A stretch of DNA of 64,000 nucleotides from Ruegeria sp. AD91A. GTDB lineage: Bacteria > Pseudomonadota > Alphaproteobacteria > Rhodobacterales > Rhodobacteraceae. Within the stretch, counting starts at the first letter, position 1; each line of letters opens with the position of its first letter. The stretch is from contig NZ_CP031946.1 in NCBI RefSeq assembly GCF_003443535.1, forward strand, positions 2,855,001 through 2,919,000, read 5' to 3'. A program made the position numbers and the translations under genes. Below, piece after piece: positions 19,014 through 28,942 of the stretch. The notes beneath the pieces are model-generated. The model searched no databases. It saw only the letters and a program-made list of their open reading frames with translations, and was not told the DNA's origin.

Positions 19014-19928
19014 CTAAATCGCGAAAGCACGCGCCTCACGCGGATGAATGATCGGGCGAGCGGTTTTCAGCGACATCGGATCAAGACCTGCCAACTCGGG
19101 AAACAAGTGCAGCACCTCGCTTTGAGTCTCGCGATCCGAGGCTGACAGCGCGTGCCCGGGATAATAGCTTTCGCTTTTCGCTCCGTTGGCGATGACGATC
19201 TCATGCTGCTTGAACAAGAGGTGGAAGTATTCGACCTCACCGCCTTCAACGCGTGTCACCGTGTCATCGTTGACCAGTGTATGTGCCGGAACCAGCGCTT
19301 CGGAAAGACCGAACAAATAAGACGCCTGCCAGTCTTCGACCAGCATCCGATGCTGCGGTGAAACCAGCAAGGGGCGATCCAGACCGAAAACACCGGCTTC
19401 GAACCGGATTGGGGCCAGTTTGCCTTCGGCTGCGACGGTTGTAGACCCGGCCCAGATCAATGGTTGAGGTCCGTGATCCACCGTAAGGACCAGATCACCA
19501 GCCTTCAAATCCTCAACCGCCCGCTTACCTTCCGGCGTGGCGATCATGGTCCCGGCCGTAAAACAAGGTGGACCCAGATTTCCGACATTCAGAGGACCTT
19601 GCGTGTTGACAAAAGTGGTCGAAACCAGCGTTCCAGGCTGAAGCACCTGATTGTCTGTAGGGGTGAAAACCCGCGATCCATCGGCCAGGTAAAAAGTGAT
19701 TCCTGTATAGGTCACGTTCCCAACGCCTGACACGTTGATCGTAACAGTATCCCCCGGCCAGGAATTTGTTACGTCTTGTCCATTGACCGTATCGCCACTG
19801 GGCACGTCAATAAGATTGTCATCATTCGCATCAGTCAGGTTGAAACTGCTGACAGTGACAGCTGTTCCTCCTGGTGGCGGGCTTGCGGGATCAAAGGTGA
19901 AAAACTGATCGCGATATGTCGTTGGCAT
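19014..19928 (-). CDS. Hint-domain (hedgehog/intein-type) protein
   Basis: The 304-residue protein has a beta-rich N-terminal part of about 130 residues, then a Hint domain beginning at PPCFTAGTMIATPEG (residue 130-144). The Cys at the start of the domain, the T-x-x-H (SPQHRML) motif near 200 and the later blocks FHLLFKQHEIVIANG and ESYYPG place it in the bacterial Hint_2 group abundant in Rhodobacteraceae. Hint domains self-cleave or attach cargo, but bacterial members of this group are mostly uncharacterised. No type I secretion genes lie nearby. Confidence 0.82.
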   Translation of the reverse strand: MPTTYRDQFFTFDPASPPPGGTAVTVSSFNLTDANDDNLIDVPSGDTVNGQDVTNSWPGDTVTINVSGVGNVTYTGITFYLADGSRVFTPTDNQVLQPGTLVSTTFVNTQGPLNVGNLGPPCFTAGTMIATPEGKRAVEDLKAGDLVLTVDHGPQPLIWAGSTTVAAEGKLAPIRFEAGVFGLDRPLLVSPQHRMLVEDWQASYLFGLSEALVPAHTLVNDDTVTRVEGGEVEYFHLLFKQHEIVIANGAKSESYYPGHALSASDRETQSEVLHLFPELAGLDPMSLKTARPIIHPREARAFAI

Positions 19929-20108
19929 CCTGTTGCCCCTACTCTGTCACCATTTGAAACCGAAACAGGTCATGGCTATCACTACAAGGTGAAAAAAGCA
20001 TGGCGAAATTCGGGAGAGCGGGCAAGAATCCTGTCGAAACCGCGCAGACAACCAAGGCCCCGCGTGGTGCAAATGGCACGCGAGGCCTGTTAGTGATGGG
20101 ATTCCGGC

Positions 20109-23100
20109 TTACTCCGCCGGAACTGCCGCAGCTTCTTCGCTCAGCGGGTGGCTCAGCTTGTTCAGCATCTCTTTGGGGCAAACCTGCAGGAAGTTACCTT
20201 TTTCCACGTCCCAATGCTGTAGGATATCTGCGGCCTTCCGGCTGTTGGTCTCCTCGGCGTGGCGCATGATCATGGATTTCAATTGCTCCACCCAATGGTC
20301 GACGGCAACCGGACAGGTCACAAGCGTTTCCTTGTTCATCAACGCTTCGGCTTTGCCTTCGGGATCATAAAGATAAGCCATGCCACCGGTCATGCCGGCA
20401 CCGAAGTTGGCACCGATATCACCCAGGATCACGGCCACACCGCCGGTCATGTACTCACACCCGTTCGATCCGCACCCTTCGACCACGACTTTGGCGCCCG
20501 AGTTGCGCACAGCAAACCGCTCGCCCGCGCGGCCAGCTGCGAACAGATGGCCATCAGTTGCGCCGTACAGCACCGTGTTGCCGATGATCGTGTTTGCATC
20601 CGCCTTCAGCGGACTGACCTGCGGCGGGCGCACGACGATCGTACCGCCAGACAGACCCTTGCCAACATAATCGTTGGCATCTCCCGACACTTCCAGCTTC
20701 AGGCCCGGAGCCGCAAAGGCACCCAGAGACTGACCGGCCGAGCCCTGCAGTTTCACGTGCAGGTGGTCATCCTGGAACGTGTTCCGCATGCCAAAATTCT
20801 GCACAATGTGGCTGGAAACACGGGTCCCAACGGTCCGGTGCGTGTTCTGCACCGCATAGGACAGCTGCATTTTCTCGCCGTCCTTCAGGAATCGGGCCGC
20901 ATCGCGCACGATCTCGGCGTCCAGCGTATCAGGCACAGCATTCCGGTCCCTGTCACGATTGTACACGATATTATGGGCACCATCGACTGTGATCAGCAAA
21001 GGGTTGAGGTCCAGATCGTCCAAATGTGCCGAACCCCTGCTGACCTGCGCCAGCAGATCGGCCCGACCGATGATTTCATCCACGGAACGCGCGCCAAGGC
21101 TGGCCAGCAGCTCACGCACTTCCTGAGCGTAGAAGGTGATCAGGTTGACGACCTTGTCCGCATTGCCGGTGAACTTCGCGCGCAAGGATTCGTCTTGCGT
21201 GCAGACCCCAACCGGGCAGGTGTTCGACTGACACTGGCGCACCATGATGCAGCCCATGGCGATCAGGGCGGCGGTGCCGATACCGTATTCCTCGGCCCCC
21301 ATCATCGCGGCCATGACGATGTCTCGACCGGTACGCAAACCGCCATCGGTCCGCAGGGTCACCCGGTCGCGCAGGTTGTTCATCGCCAGAACCTGATGCG
21401 CCTCGGTCAGGCCCATCTCCCACGGCAGACCGGCATATTTGATGCTGGTCGCGGGCGATGCCCCGGTGCCGCCATTGTGGCCCGAGATCAGGATGATGTC
21501 GGCCTTGGCCTTGGCCACGCCGGCAGCGATCGTGCCGACGCCTGACGACGCCACCAGCTTCACCGTCACCTTGGCGCGCGGGTTGATCTGCTTGAGGTCA
21601 TAGATCAGCTGCGCCAGATCCTCGATCGAGTAAATGTCGTGATGCGGCGGCGGCGAAATCAGCGTCACGCCCTTGGTCGAATGCCGCAGACGCGCGATCA
21701 GGTCGGTGACTTTCATGCCGGGCAGCTGGCCGCCCTCGCCGGGTTTGGCGCCCTGAGCCACTTTGATTTCCAGCTCTTCGCATTGGTTGAGGTACTCGGC
21801 GGTCACGCCGAACCGACCCGAGGCCACCTGCTTGATCTTGGCCGATGGGTTGTCGCCATTGGGTTCAGGCACGAAGTGTGCGGGATCTTCCCCACCTTCA
21901 CCCGAGTCAGATTTTGCGCCGATCCGGTTCATCGCCACGTTCAGCGTCTTGTGCGCCTCGGGCGACAGCGCGCCCAGCGACATGCCCGGCGTGACGAACC
22001 GCTTGCGGATCGAGGTGATCGATTCGACCTCTTCAATCGGTACCGGCTTGCCCAACGGTTTGAAGTCCATCAGGTCGCGCAGATGGATCGGCGGGTTTGA
22101 TTGCATCTTGGCCGAATACTGCTTCCACAGCTCATAGGACGCCTTGTTGCAGGCCATCTGCAGCATGTGCATCGAGGTCGCTTGCCAGGCGTGGGTCTCG
22201 CCCGTCGCGCGGGCCTTGTAAAACCCACCGATGGGCAGCACGTCCAGACCACTGTTCCAGCCTTTGGCATGGATTTCTTCGGCCTTGGCCTGAATGCCGG
22301 TGACGCCGATGCCGGAAATCCGGCTGGTCATGCCCGGGAAATACTCGGCCACCATGGCGCGGCTCAGGCCCACCGCCTCGAAGTTAAGGCCACCGCGATA
22401 AGACGAGATCACCGAAATTCCCATCTTGGCCATGATTTTCAACAGGCCCTGGTCGATGGCCTCGCGAAATCGCGCAACGTTTTCTGTCAGCGTGCCATCC
22501 AGCAGCCCGCGGTCAATGCGATCTGCCAGTGAATCCTCTGCCAGATAAGCGTTCACAACAGTCGCACCGCAACCGATGAGTACGGCGAAGTAATGCGGAT
22601 CCACACATTCCGCCGACCGCACGTTCAATGAACAGAAAGTACGCAATCCCTGACGGGTCAGATGCGAGTGCACGGCGCTTGTCGCCAGGATCATCGGCAT
22701 CGCGACCCGACCTTCGCCCGAGCGCATGTCGGTCAACACAAGATGCCCTCCACCAGACCGCACTGCTTCTTCCGCTTCGGCTCTAACACGGGCCAAAGCG
22801 TTGCTCAAAGCGCCTCGACCGGGTTCAAAACTACAATCAATCTCAGCCAGAGGAGCATCAAAGTTCTCGACCAGCTTGTCCCATTGCGCGTTGCCGACAA
22901 AGGGGCTTTCCAAAACTACGATCTCGGTTTGGCTGCTGTCTTCATCCAGAACGTTCTTGAGGTTGGCAAACCGGGTTTTCAGCGACATCACACGGTATTC
23001 ACGCAGGCTGTCGATCGGCGGGTTCGTGACCTGGCTGAAGTTTTGCCGGAAGAAATGGCTGAGCGGGCGGTATTGCTTGGACAAAACCGCCGATGGCGTG

Positions 23101-24641
23101 TCGTCACCCATGGACGCCAGCGCCTCTTTGCCATCTTCAGCCATGGGCGCGAGAATCTGCTCCAGTTCCTCGACCGAATAGCCTGCCGCGATCTGACGCT
23201 TGCGCAGTTCTTCGCCCGAGAATATCGGCTTTTCGGTCACACCTGCCAACGCTTCGTCCAGATCGTTGATCTTGCCGACCCACTCGCCAAAGGGCAGTGC
23301 GCGAGCCAGCTTGTTCTTGATCTGGGTGTCACGGTAGAGCTTGCCCTTTTTCATGTCGACAGCCAGCATCTGACCGGGGCCAAGCGCGCCTTTTTCGGTC
23401 ACTGTGGCCTCGTCAATCGGCACCATGCCTGCTTCGGAACCCGCAATGACCAGACCATCGCCAGTCACAACGTAACGCATCGGACGCAGACCGTTCCGGT
23501 CCAGACCGGCACAGACCCAGCGGCCATCGGTCATGGCCAGCGCAGCCGGGCCATCCCAGGGCTCCATCACCGAGTTGCAATAGGAATACATATCGCGCCA
23601 CGCCTGCGGCAACTCAACCGCCTGCTTGGACCAGCTTTCCGGAACCAGCATGGTTTTCGCCATCGGGGCCGAGCGGCCCGCGCGCACCAGAACCTCAAAA
23701 ACCGAGTCTAATGCAGCCGAATCCGACGATCCTCCGGCGATGATTGGCTTGATATCCTCGGCATAGTCACCAAAGGTGCCACTGGCCATGCGGATTTCAT
23801 GACTCTTCATCCAGTTGATGTTGCCCCTGAGCGTGTTGATCTCACCATTATGAGCCAACATGCGGAAAGGCTGGGCCAACCACCATTGCGGGAAGGTGTT
23901 GGTTGAATAGCGCTGGTGATAGATTGCAAACGCGGATTCAAAGCGTTCGTCCATCAGATCTGGATAGAAGACGGCAACCTGTTCGGCCAGCATCATACCC
24001 TTGTAGATGATCGAACGACAGGACAGCGACGCCAGATACAGCCCGGAAATACCAGCCGCTGCAGCCGCCTTTTCAATACGACGACGAATGACATAAAGCT
24101 CGCGCTCGAAGGTCTCTTCATCCACGCCTTTGGAATTCGAGATCAGGATCTGCTCGATCTCGGGCCGTGTGGCGTTGGCCTTTTCACCCAGGCAGGTGAC
24201 ATCGACCGGCACATGACGCCAGCCATAGATGTAATACCCCATGCGCAGAACTTCGGTTTCCACGATGGTCCGGCACTGCTCCTGCGCGCCAAAATCGGTG
24301 CGGGGCAGAAAAACCTGACCAACCGCGATCAGTTCATCCAACTTGGGCTCGTGGCCTGTGCGTCGGATCTGGTCATAGAAGAAGGGCACCGGAATCTGCA
24401 CGTGGATACCCGCGCCATCGCCGGTTTTACCGTCGGCATCAACTGCGCCGCGATGCCAGATCGCCTTTAACGCGTCGATACCGGCGTCCACAACCTTGCG
24501 CGAGGCTTTCCCATCCACGGACACAACAAGACCCACGCCACAGGAAGAATGCTCTTCTTCGTCGGAATAGAGACCATTTTTGGCCATCCAGTTGCGCTTG
24601 GCTTCTTCGGCCCGCACCCAATCGGCATCATATTTGGTCAT
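20109..24641 (-). CDS. gltB: Glutamate synthase, large subunit
   Basis: This 1510-residue protein has the full GltB layout: class II glutamine amidotransferase beginning at Cys34 (SSCGVGLVV, after a short propeptide), the central domain, the FMN-binding synthase domain with the 3Fe-4S cluster Cys residues (CIMVRQCQSNTCPVGVC, near 1145), and the C-terminal beta-helix GXGXG domain. It makes glutamate from glutamine and 2-oxoglutarate with reducing power from GltD. The start codon overlaps the stop of the small GFA gene by four bases; gltD lies just upstream, so the three are one minus-strand run. Confidence 0.96.
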   Translation of the reverse strand: MTKYDADWVRAEEAKRNWMAKNGLYSDEEEHSSCGVGLVVSVDGKASRKVVDAGIDALKAIWHRGAVDADGKTGDGAGIHVQIPVPFFYDQIRRTGHEPKLDELIAVGQVFLPRTDFGAQEQCRTIVETEVLRMGYYIYGWRHVPVDVTCLGEKANATRPEIEQILISNSKGVDEETFERELYVIRRRIEKAAAAAGISGLYLASLSCRSIIYKGMMLAEQVAVFYPDLMDERFESAFAIYHQRYSTNTFPQWWLAQPFRMLAHNGEINTLRGNINWMKSHEIRMASGTFGDYAEDIKPIIAGGSSDSAALDSVFEVLVRAGRSAPMAKTMLVPESWSKQAVELPQAWRDMYSYCNSVMEPWDGPAALAMTDGRWVCAGLDRNGLRPMRYVVTGDGLVIAGSEAGMVPIDEATVTEKGALGPGQMLAVDMKKGKLYRDTQIKNKLARALPFGEWVGKINDLDEALAGVTEKPIFSGEELRKRQIAAGYSVEELEQILAPMAEDGKEALASMGDDTPSAVLSKQYRPLSHFFRQNFSQVTNPPIDSLREYRVMSLKTRFANLKNVLDEDSSQTEIVVLESPFVGNAQWDKLVENFDAPLAEIDCSFEPGRGALSNALARVRAEAEEAVRSGGGHLVLTDMRSGEGRVAMPMILATSAVHSHLTRQGLRTFCSLNVRSAECVDPHYFAVLIGCGATVVNAYLAEDSLADRIDRGLLDGTLTENVARFREAIDQGLLKIMAKMGISVISSYRGGLNFEAVGLSRAMVAEYFPGMTSRISGIGVTGIQAKAEEIHAKGWNSGLDVLPIGGFYKARATGETHAWQATSMHMLQMACNKASYELWKQYSAKMQSNPPIHLRDLMDFKPLGKPVPIEEVESITSIRKRFVTPGMSLGALSPEAHKTLNVAMNRIGAKSDSGEGGEDPAHFVPEPNGDNPSAKIKQVASGRFGVTAEYLNQCEELEIKVAQGAKPGEGGQLPGMKVTDLIARLRHSTKGVTLISPPPHHDIYSIEDLAQLIYDLKQINPRAKVTVKLVASSGVGTIAAGVAKAKADIILISGHNGGTGASPATSIKYAGLPWEMGLTEAHQVLAMNNLRDRVTLRTDGGLRTGRDIVMAAMMGAEEYGIGTAALIAMGCIMVRQCQSNTCPVGVCTQDESLRAKFTGNADKVVNLITFYAQEVRELLASLGARSVDEIIGRADLLAQVSRGSAHLDDLDLNPLLITVDGAHNIVYNRDRDRNAVPDTLDAEIVRDAARFLKDGEKMQLSYAVQNTHRTVGTRVSSHIVQNFGMRNTFQDDHLHVKLQGSAGQSLGAFAAPGLKLEVSGDANDYVGKGLSGGTIVVRPPQVSPLKADANTIIGNTVLYGATDGHLFAAGRAGERFAVRNSGAKVVVEGCGSNGCEYMTGGVAVILGDIGANFGAGMTGGMAYLYDPEGKAEALMNKETLVTCPVAVDHWVEQLKSMIMRHAEETNSRKAADILQHWDVEKGNFLQVCPKEMLNKLSHPLSEEAAAVPAE

Positions 24642-25075
24642 TGGCTGTCTCCTTCGTCAGAGGGGGCATACATGGCTTCGACCTCGGCTTTGGTCATCTG
24701 CCGGCGTTCGCCTGCGAATGCATAACCCTCGGGCTTTTTGTCGATGTAAAGTTCAAGTTTCAGCGGGTTGCCTGCGGCGTTATCAAACAGACCTGCCGCC
24801 ATTTGTGTCTGGCCGTGCATCTCGCCCGGAAGGGTAATCCGGTACCAAAGCGCCGAACCACATTCGGCGCAAAACGCACGCTCTGCCCAGTCGGACGAGG
24901 TAAAGGTTTTGACCGGGCCAAGCGCGGCGTACCCTTCTTCGGCCTGAAACGTCACCAGCATGGAGCTGGTCCAGCGGCGGCACTGATCGCAATGGCATGC
25001 CCCAAGCGCATCCCGCGCCGGATTTGCAGTCACCGTGACTGCGCCACACATGCATTGGCCTTGCAATTCGGGCAT
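24638..25075 (-). CDS. GFA family (glutathione-dependent formaldehyde-activating-like) zinc protein
   Basis: The 145-residue protein has the Gfa/CENP-V fold: cysteine pairs CMCGAV near residue 8, CHCDQCRRW near 29 and CAECGSALWY near 76 bind the zinc ions. Proteins of this family were linked to formaldehyde-glutathione condensation, but the biochemical role of most is uncertain. It is placed between gltD (24 bases upstream) and gltB (4-base overlap), an insertion into a normally adjacent pair. Translation coupling with gltB is likely. Confidence 0.85.
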   Translation of the reverse strand: MPELQGQCMCGAVTVTANPARDALGACHCDQCRRWTSSMLVTFQAEEGYAALGPVKTFTSSDWAERAFCAECGSALWYRITLPGEMHGQTQMAAGLFDNAAGNPLKLELYIDKKPEGYAFAGERRQMTKAEVEAMYAPSDEGDSQ

Positions 25076-25099
25076 TTCCGACCCTCCTGATCGCTGGGA

Positions 25100-26533
25100 T
25101 TATTCGGCTGCAACAGCAGATTTTGCATTGAAGCGGTCGATGATCGCATCGGCGCAGTCGCGGCCGTCACGGATCGCCCAAACTACCAGAGAGGCACCAC
25201 GCACGATGTCACCGATTGCATAGACTCCATCCATCTCGGTCTCACCGGTTTGGAACGCAGCCCTGATCGTCCCCCAGCGGGTGACCGGCAGGTCGGGTTG
25301 TCCGAACAGCGTGGGCAGGTCTTCAGGCTCGAAGCCGAGCGCCTTGATAACAAGATCAGCGTCTTCGACATAGTCCGCGCCTTCGATGACTTCGGGGGCC
25401 TGACGACCTGACGCGTCTGGCTGTCCCAGGCGCATCTTTTGCACGATCACACCCGAAACAGTGTCTTCACCCGTGAACCCTTTGGGTGCGCTGAGCCATT
25501 CGAAGATCACGCCTTCTTCTTCAGCGTTCTGCGTTTCACGCTGTGAACCCGGCATGTTGGCCCGGTTCCGGCGATACAGGCATTTGACAGAAGTCGCGCC
25601 CTGACGGATCGAAGTGCGAACACAATCCATCGCGGTGTCTCCACCGCCAATCACGACAACCTTCTTGCCGTCCGCATTCAAGCGACCGTTGTCAAAATCT
25701 TCAACCTCGTCGCCAAAGCTTTTTCGGTTCGAGGCCGTCAGGAAGTCGATTGCCTTCTCAATCCCGGCCAGTCCGCTGCCCGGCATGGCCAAGTCTCGCG
25801 ACTTGTAGACGCCAGTCGCAATGATAACGGCATCATGCTTGGCCCGGATTTCTTGGAACTTTGCCACGTCCACGTTGCAGTTCAGAACAAACTCAACCCC
25901 ACCATCAGCAAGCAGGTCATTGCGGCGCTGAACAACATCCTTTTCCAGTTTGAAACCCGGAATGCCATACATCAGCAGACCACCGGCACGGTCATAACGA
26001 TCGTATACCGTGACTTGGATTCCCGCCTGGCGCAGCATGTCCGCGGCGGCCAACCCTCCGGGGCCTCCACCAATGATACCCACGCTTTCAGTACGTTCAG
26101 TCGATGGAGCGACCGGTTTGACCCAGCCTTTTTCCCACGCGGTATCCGTGATGTATTTCTCGATCGTACCAATCGTAACTGTTCCATGGCCCGACTGTTC
26201 AATCACGCAGTTGCCCTCACAAAGACGATCCTGCGGGCAGATGCGGCCGCAGATCTCGGGGAAGGTATTGGTGGCCTGACTGGTATGGTAGGCTTCTTCC
26301 AGACGTCCGGTCGCAGTCAGGCGCAACCAGTCGGGGATATTGTTGTGCAACGGACAATGCGACTGGCAGTACGGAACACCGCATTGGCTGCACCGACTCG
26401 CCTGCTCGGCCGCTTTTTCAGCGGCGAACTCGGTATAGATCTCGTCAAAGTCGTCCTTGCGGTCATTGGCACCACGCTTTTCCGGCATGACGCGGTCGAT
26501 CTGTACAAATTTCAGCATCGGTTGCTTGGCCAC
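25100..26533 (-). CDS. gltD: Glutamate synthase, small subunit
   Basis: The 477-residue protein carries the N-terminal double 4Fe-4S segment (CSQCGVPYCQSHCP near residue 47 and CPQDRLCEGNCV near 98) followed by the FAD motif GGGPGGLAAADMLR and the NADPH motif VVIGGGDTAMDCVR near residue 290. It passes electrons from NADPH to GltB. It is the first gene of the gltD - GFA - gltB run. A 230-base intergenic region that is AT-rich separates it from the divergent uppP and should contain both promoters. Confidence 0.96.
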   Translation of the reverse strand: MAKQPMLKFVQIDRVMPEKRGANDRKDDFDEIYTEFAAEKAAEQASRCSQCGVPYCQSHCPLHNNIPDWLRLTATGRLEEAYHTSQATNTFPEICGRICPQDRLCEGNCVIEQSGHGTVTIGTIEKYITDTAWEKGWVKPVAPSTERTESVGIIGGGPGGLAAADMLRQAGIQVTVYDRYDRAGGLLMYGIPGFKLEKDVVQRRNDLLADGGVEFVLNCNVDVAKFQEIRAKHDAVIIATGVYKSRDLAMPGSGLAGIEKAIDFLTASNRKSFGDEVEDFDNGRLNADGKKVVVIGGGDTAMDCVRTSIRQGATSVKCLYRRNRANMPGSQRETQNAEEEGVIFEWLSAPKGFTGEDTVSGVIVQKMRLGQPDASGRQAPEVIEGADYVEDADLVIKALGFEPEDLPTLFGQPDLPVTRWGTIRAAFQTGETEMDGVYAIGDIVRGASLVVWAIRDGRDCADAIIDRFNAKSAVAAE

Positions 26534-26763
26534 GGGTCAGACTCCATGAATTGGCTTGGTCCCGCTTCTTTAAGGGAAGAGCATCTGGATGAAAAGTCAT
26601 ATATGTTGACTTATTTTAAGAAAACACCGTCCACCTCTTTAAAAAACAAAAGATAATCAGAAAATTTAGATCCGAATCGGACCTATATGCGTGCTTTCTT
26701 TTTCTGTACCGCCCTTATACCCATAAACCGCATAAAACACGTGGCAGCAGCACGGCAGGGCAG

Positions 26764-27567
26764 ATGAGTTTGTTTCACCTGATTCTCGTAGCAATCATTC
26801 AGGGAATCACTGAGTTTTTGCCCATATCCTCATCTGGTCACCTGATCCTGCTGCCCAACCTGTCGGGGTTGCAGGACCAGGGTCAAGCCATTGATGTCGC
26901 GGTGCATGTGGGAACCCTGGGTGCCGTGGTGCTGTATTTCTGGTCGGATGTGAAACAGGCCGTTGCCGGATTTCCGCGCGCCCTGACCGGACGGACTGAT
27001 ACACCTCAGTCCCGCCTTGCTCTGGGCCTGATCATTGCAACTGTTCCCACCGTGATCGCGGGCCTCATTCTGCACGTGACGGGGATGAGCGCGGCCATGC
27101 GCTCGATCACAGTAATCGGATGGACAATGCTGGGTTTCGGTCTGTTGCTGTATTGGGTGGACCAGAAAGCCCCCGAAACCAAAGAAACCGCCGAATGGGG
27201 AATACGTGACGCGTTCATCATGGGCCTGTGGCAGGTTCTTGCGCTGATCCCCGGCACGTCGCGATCCGGGATTACCATCACAGGTGCGCGTCAATTGGGA
27301 TACACCCGTGAAGACGGTGCGCGTATTGCTATGCTGATGTCGATCCCGACGATTCTGGCGTCAGGCACTCTGCTGGCATTGGATGTTGTGCGCGAGGCCG
27401 ATATGCAACTGGCCCGGGATGGGGCAATTGCGGCGCTGTTTGCATTTCTTTCGGCCCTTCTGGCACTCAGCCTGATGATGCGGCTTTTGCGCAGTGTCAG
27501 CTTCACACCCTACGTTATCTACCGCGTCATTCTTGGCGTAATACTTTTGATCATGGCCTACAGCTGA
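26764..27567 (+). CDS. uppP: Undecaprenyl-diphosphatase
   Basis: The 267-residue membrane protein matches UppP/BacA. It has the EFLPISSSGHLIL motif at residues 17-29 with the catalytic Glu, Ser and His and the later PGTSRSGITITGARQLG block near 160-176 containing the catalytic Arg. Eight or so helices are visible. It removes a phosphate from undecaprenyl pyrophosphate to recycle the peptidoglycan and lipopolysaccharide carrier. It is convergent with the NDUFA9-like gene, whose stop is only one base away. Confidence 0.95.
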   Translation: MSLFHLILVAIIQGITEFLPISSSGHLILLPNLSGLQDQGQAIDVAVHVGTLGAVVLYFWSDVKQAVAGFPRALTGRTDTPQSRLALGLIIATVPTVIAGLILHVTGMSAAMRSITVIGWTMLGFGLLLYWVDQKAPETKETAEWGIRDAFIMGLWQVLALIPGTSRSGITITGARQLGYTREDGARIAMLMSIPTILASGTLLALDVVREADMQLARDGAIAALFAFLSALLALSLMMRLLRSVSFTPYVIYRVILGVILLIMAYS

Positions 27568-28551
27568 TCAGATACGCAGGTTTTTAGCCGAGTTCTGAAT
27601 GTCGTCATACTGACCCGAGGGGCGAAATTTCCACAGATATTCCGGCAGAACCGATTCCAGCGTGGTCGGTTCAATCCCAATATCTGCAAATGACTTGGCA
27701 CAGTCGGATACCACATTGTCATGGCGCAGGTTCTTGAGCTGATCGCGGGTCAAGATGTTGTTGGGGAACAGCTGGAAACTGACAAACTTAACCATATCCA
27801 GTACATTCGCCATAATCCGGGCAGCAAAGAACGGCAGACCAATTATGACGCGGCGACGGTGAATCACTTCAAGCATTTGCTGCATCAGGACGCGGAAGGT
27901 TTTCACCTCCGGGCCGCCAAGTTCGTAAATGCCTGGCTCTGCCTGTCCCAGAACACCTTTGACGGCAGCCTGCGCCACATCGTCTACAAAAACCGGCTGG
28001 AACTTGGTTTCGGCCCCGACCAGAGGCAGGAACGGTCCCATGCGGGTCATCCCGGCGAAGCGGTTGAAGAACTGGTCTTCCGTGCCAAAAATCACCGAAG
28101 GGCGCAGGATCACAGCGTCTGGCATATGCTTCAAAACGCCCGCTTCACCATGTGCTTTGGTCCGAGAATACGCGCTGGCTGAATTCGCATCTGCACCGAT
28201 GGCCGAGATATGAACCATCCGCTTGATGCCCTGCTCGGCTGCCAAACGCGCGATGCGTTCAGCTCCTTCGGCCTGTACGGTATCAAAACCGTTCTTGCCA
28301 CGTTCGTTCAGTACGCCCACGCAGTTCACAACTGCATCGGCGCTCTGCATCGCCAGCGCCACCGAGGCATCATCCCGGATATTGCACAGCACCGGCTCGA
28401 CCTGACCCACGGCACCGTAGGGTTTCACGAACATGGCCTCGTTCGGACGTCGCACCGCCACCCGGACACGCCAACCCTCACTCGCCATGCGCCGCGCGAT
28501 GTAGCGACCGACAAATCCCGATCCGCCATAAATCGTCACCAGTTTTGACAT
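27568..28551 (-). CDS. Complex I NDUFA9 subunit family protein
   Basis: The 327-residue protein begins with the Rossmann strand [19 protein letters not shown] and is an atypical short-chain dehydrogenase. The active-site Tyr region reads [11 protein letters not shown]; YxxxK is retained. The later [18 protein letters not shown] block and the C-terminal region match the NDUFA9-like family of alphaproteobacteria, named for an accessory complex I subunit. The start at 28551 gives [10 protein letters not shown]; the extra 20 residues upstream look like a shadow. No nuo genes are nearby. Its stop abuts uppP. Confidence 0.88.
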   Translation of the reverse strand: MSKLVTIYGGSGFVGRYIARRMASEGWRVRVAVRRPNEAMFVKPYGAVGQVEPVLCNIRDDASVALAMQSADAVVNCVGVLNERGKNGFDTVQAEGAERIARLAAEQGIKRMVHISAIGADANSASAYSRTKAHGEAGVLKHMPDAVILRPSVIFGTEDQFFNRFAGMTRMGPFLPLVGAETKFQPVFVDDVAQAAVKGVLGQAEPGIYELGGPEVKTFRVLMQQMLEVIHRRRVIIGLPFFAARIMANVLDMVKFVSFQLFPNNILTRDQLKNLRHDNVVSDCAKSFADIGIEPTTLESVLPEYLWKFRPSGQYDDIQNSAKNLRI

Positions 28552-28707
28552 GAGAGGGCTCCTGCTGAGAAATTGCGCCCTAGAACTAACGCCCGCAGGC
28601 CAGTCAAACAAGGCGCTAATTCGCCGCGACGGCCGTGAAAATCATGGGCCGAAAACACCGGCCGGGAACCGAATTCAAAAAACTTCAAAAAATCTCACCG
28701 AATCTGG

Positions 28708-28736
28708 TTGACGCCTCCCGCCACTAGGCTTAAACG
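28708..28736 (+). promoter_or_regulatory. Promoter of the tRNA-Leu gene
   Basis: TTGACG at 28708-28713 and TAAACG at 28731-28736 lie 17 bases apart, ending 16 bases before the mature tRNA. The -35 is close to consensus; the -10 is weaker. Confidence 0.5.
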
Positions 28737-28752
28737 CCCCTCCACGACACCT

Positions 28753-28839
28753 GCCCAGGTGGCGGAATTGGTAGACGCGCTAGCTTCAGGTGCTAGTGTC
28801 CGTATGGACGTGGAGGTTCGAGTCCTCTCCTGGGCACCA
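28753..28839 (+). tRNA. tRNA-Leu, anticodon CAG
   Basis: An 87-base class II tRNA is visible: acceptor GCCCAGG pairs with CCTGGGC, the D-arm has GGTAGACGC, the anticodon stem CTAGC/GCTAG holds the loop TTCAGGT, a variable arm follows, the T-arm has GGTTCGAGTCC, and CCA is encoded at 28837-28839. The anticodon CAG at 28787-28789 reads CUG. Its 3' end marks the left edge of the accessory block. Confidence 0.95.
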
Positions 28840-28942
28840 AGTTACTCTTCCAAATATTTGATTATAAAAGATAAAGCGTTTTTCGTATCGCCTCTAACCA
28901 CCCTGCTGACCACCTTTAGTCGCGCGGTAGTCGCCCAAAAGA

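Noticed and set aside
20259-23711. Long plus-strand frames opposite gltB
   Set aside because: They lie opposite a certain glutamate synthase gene and have the composition of antisense shadows (His/Gln/Arg rich).
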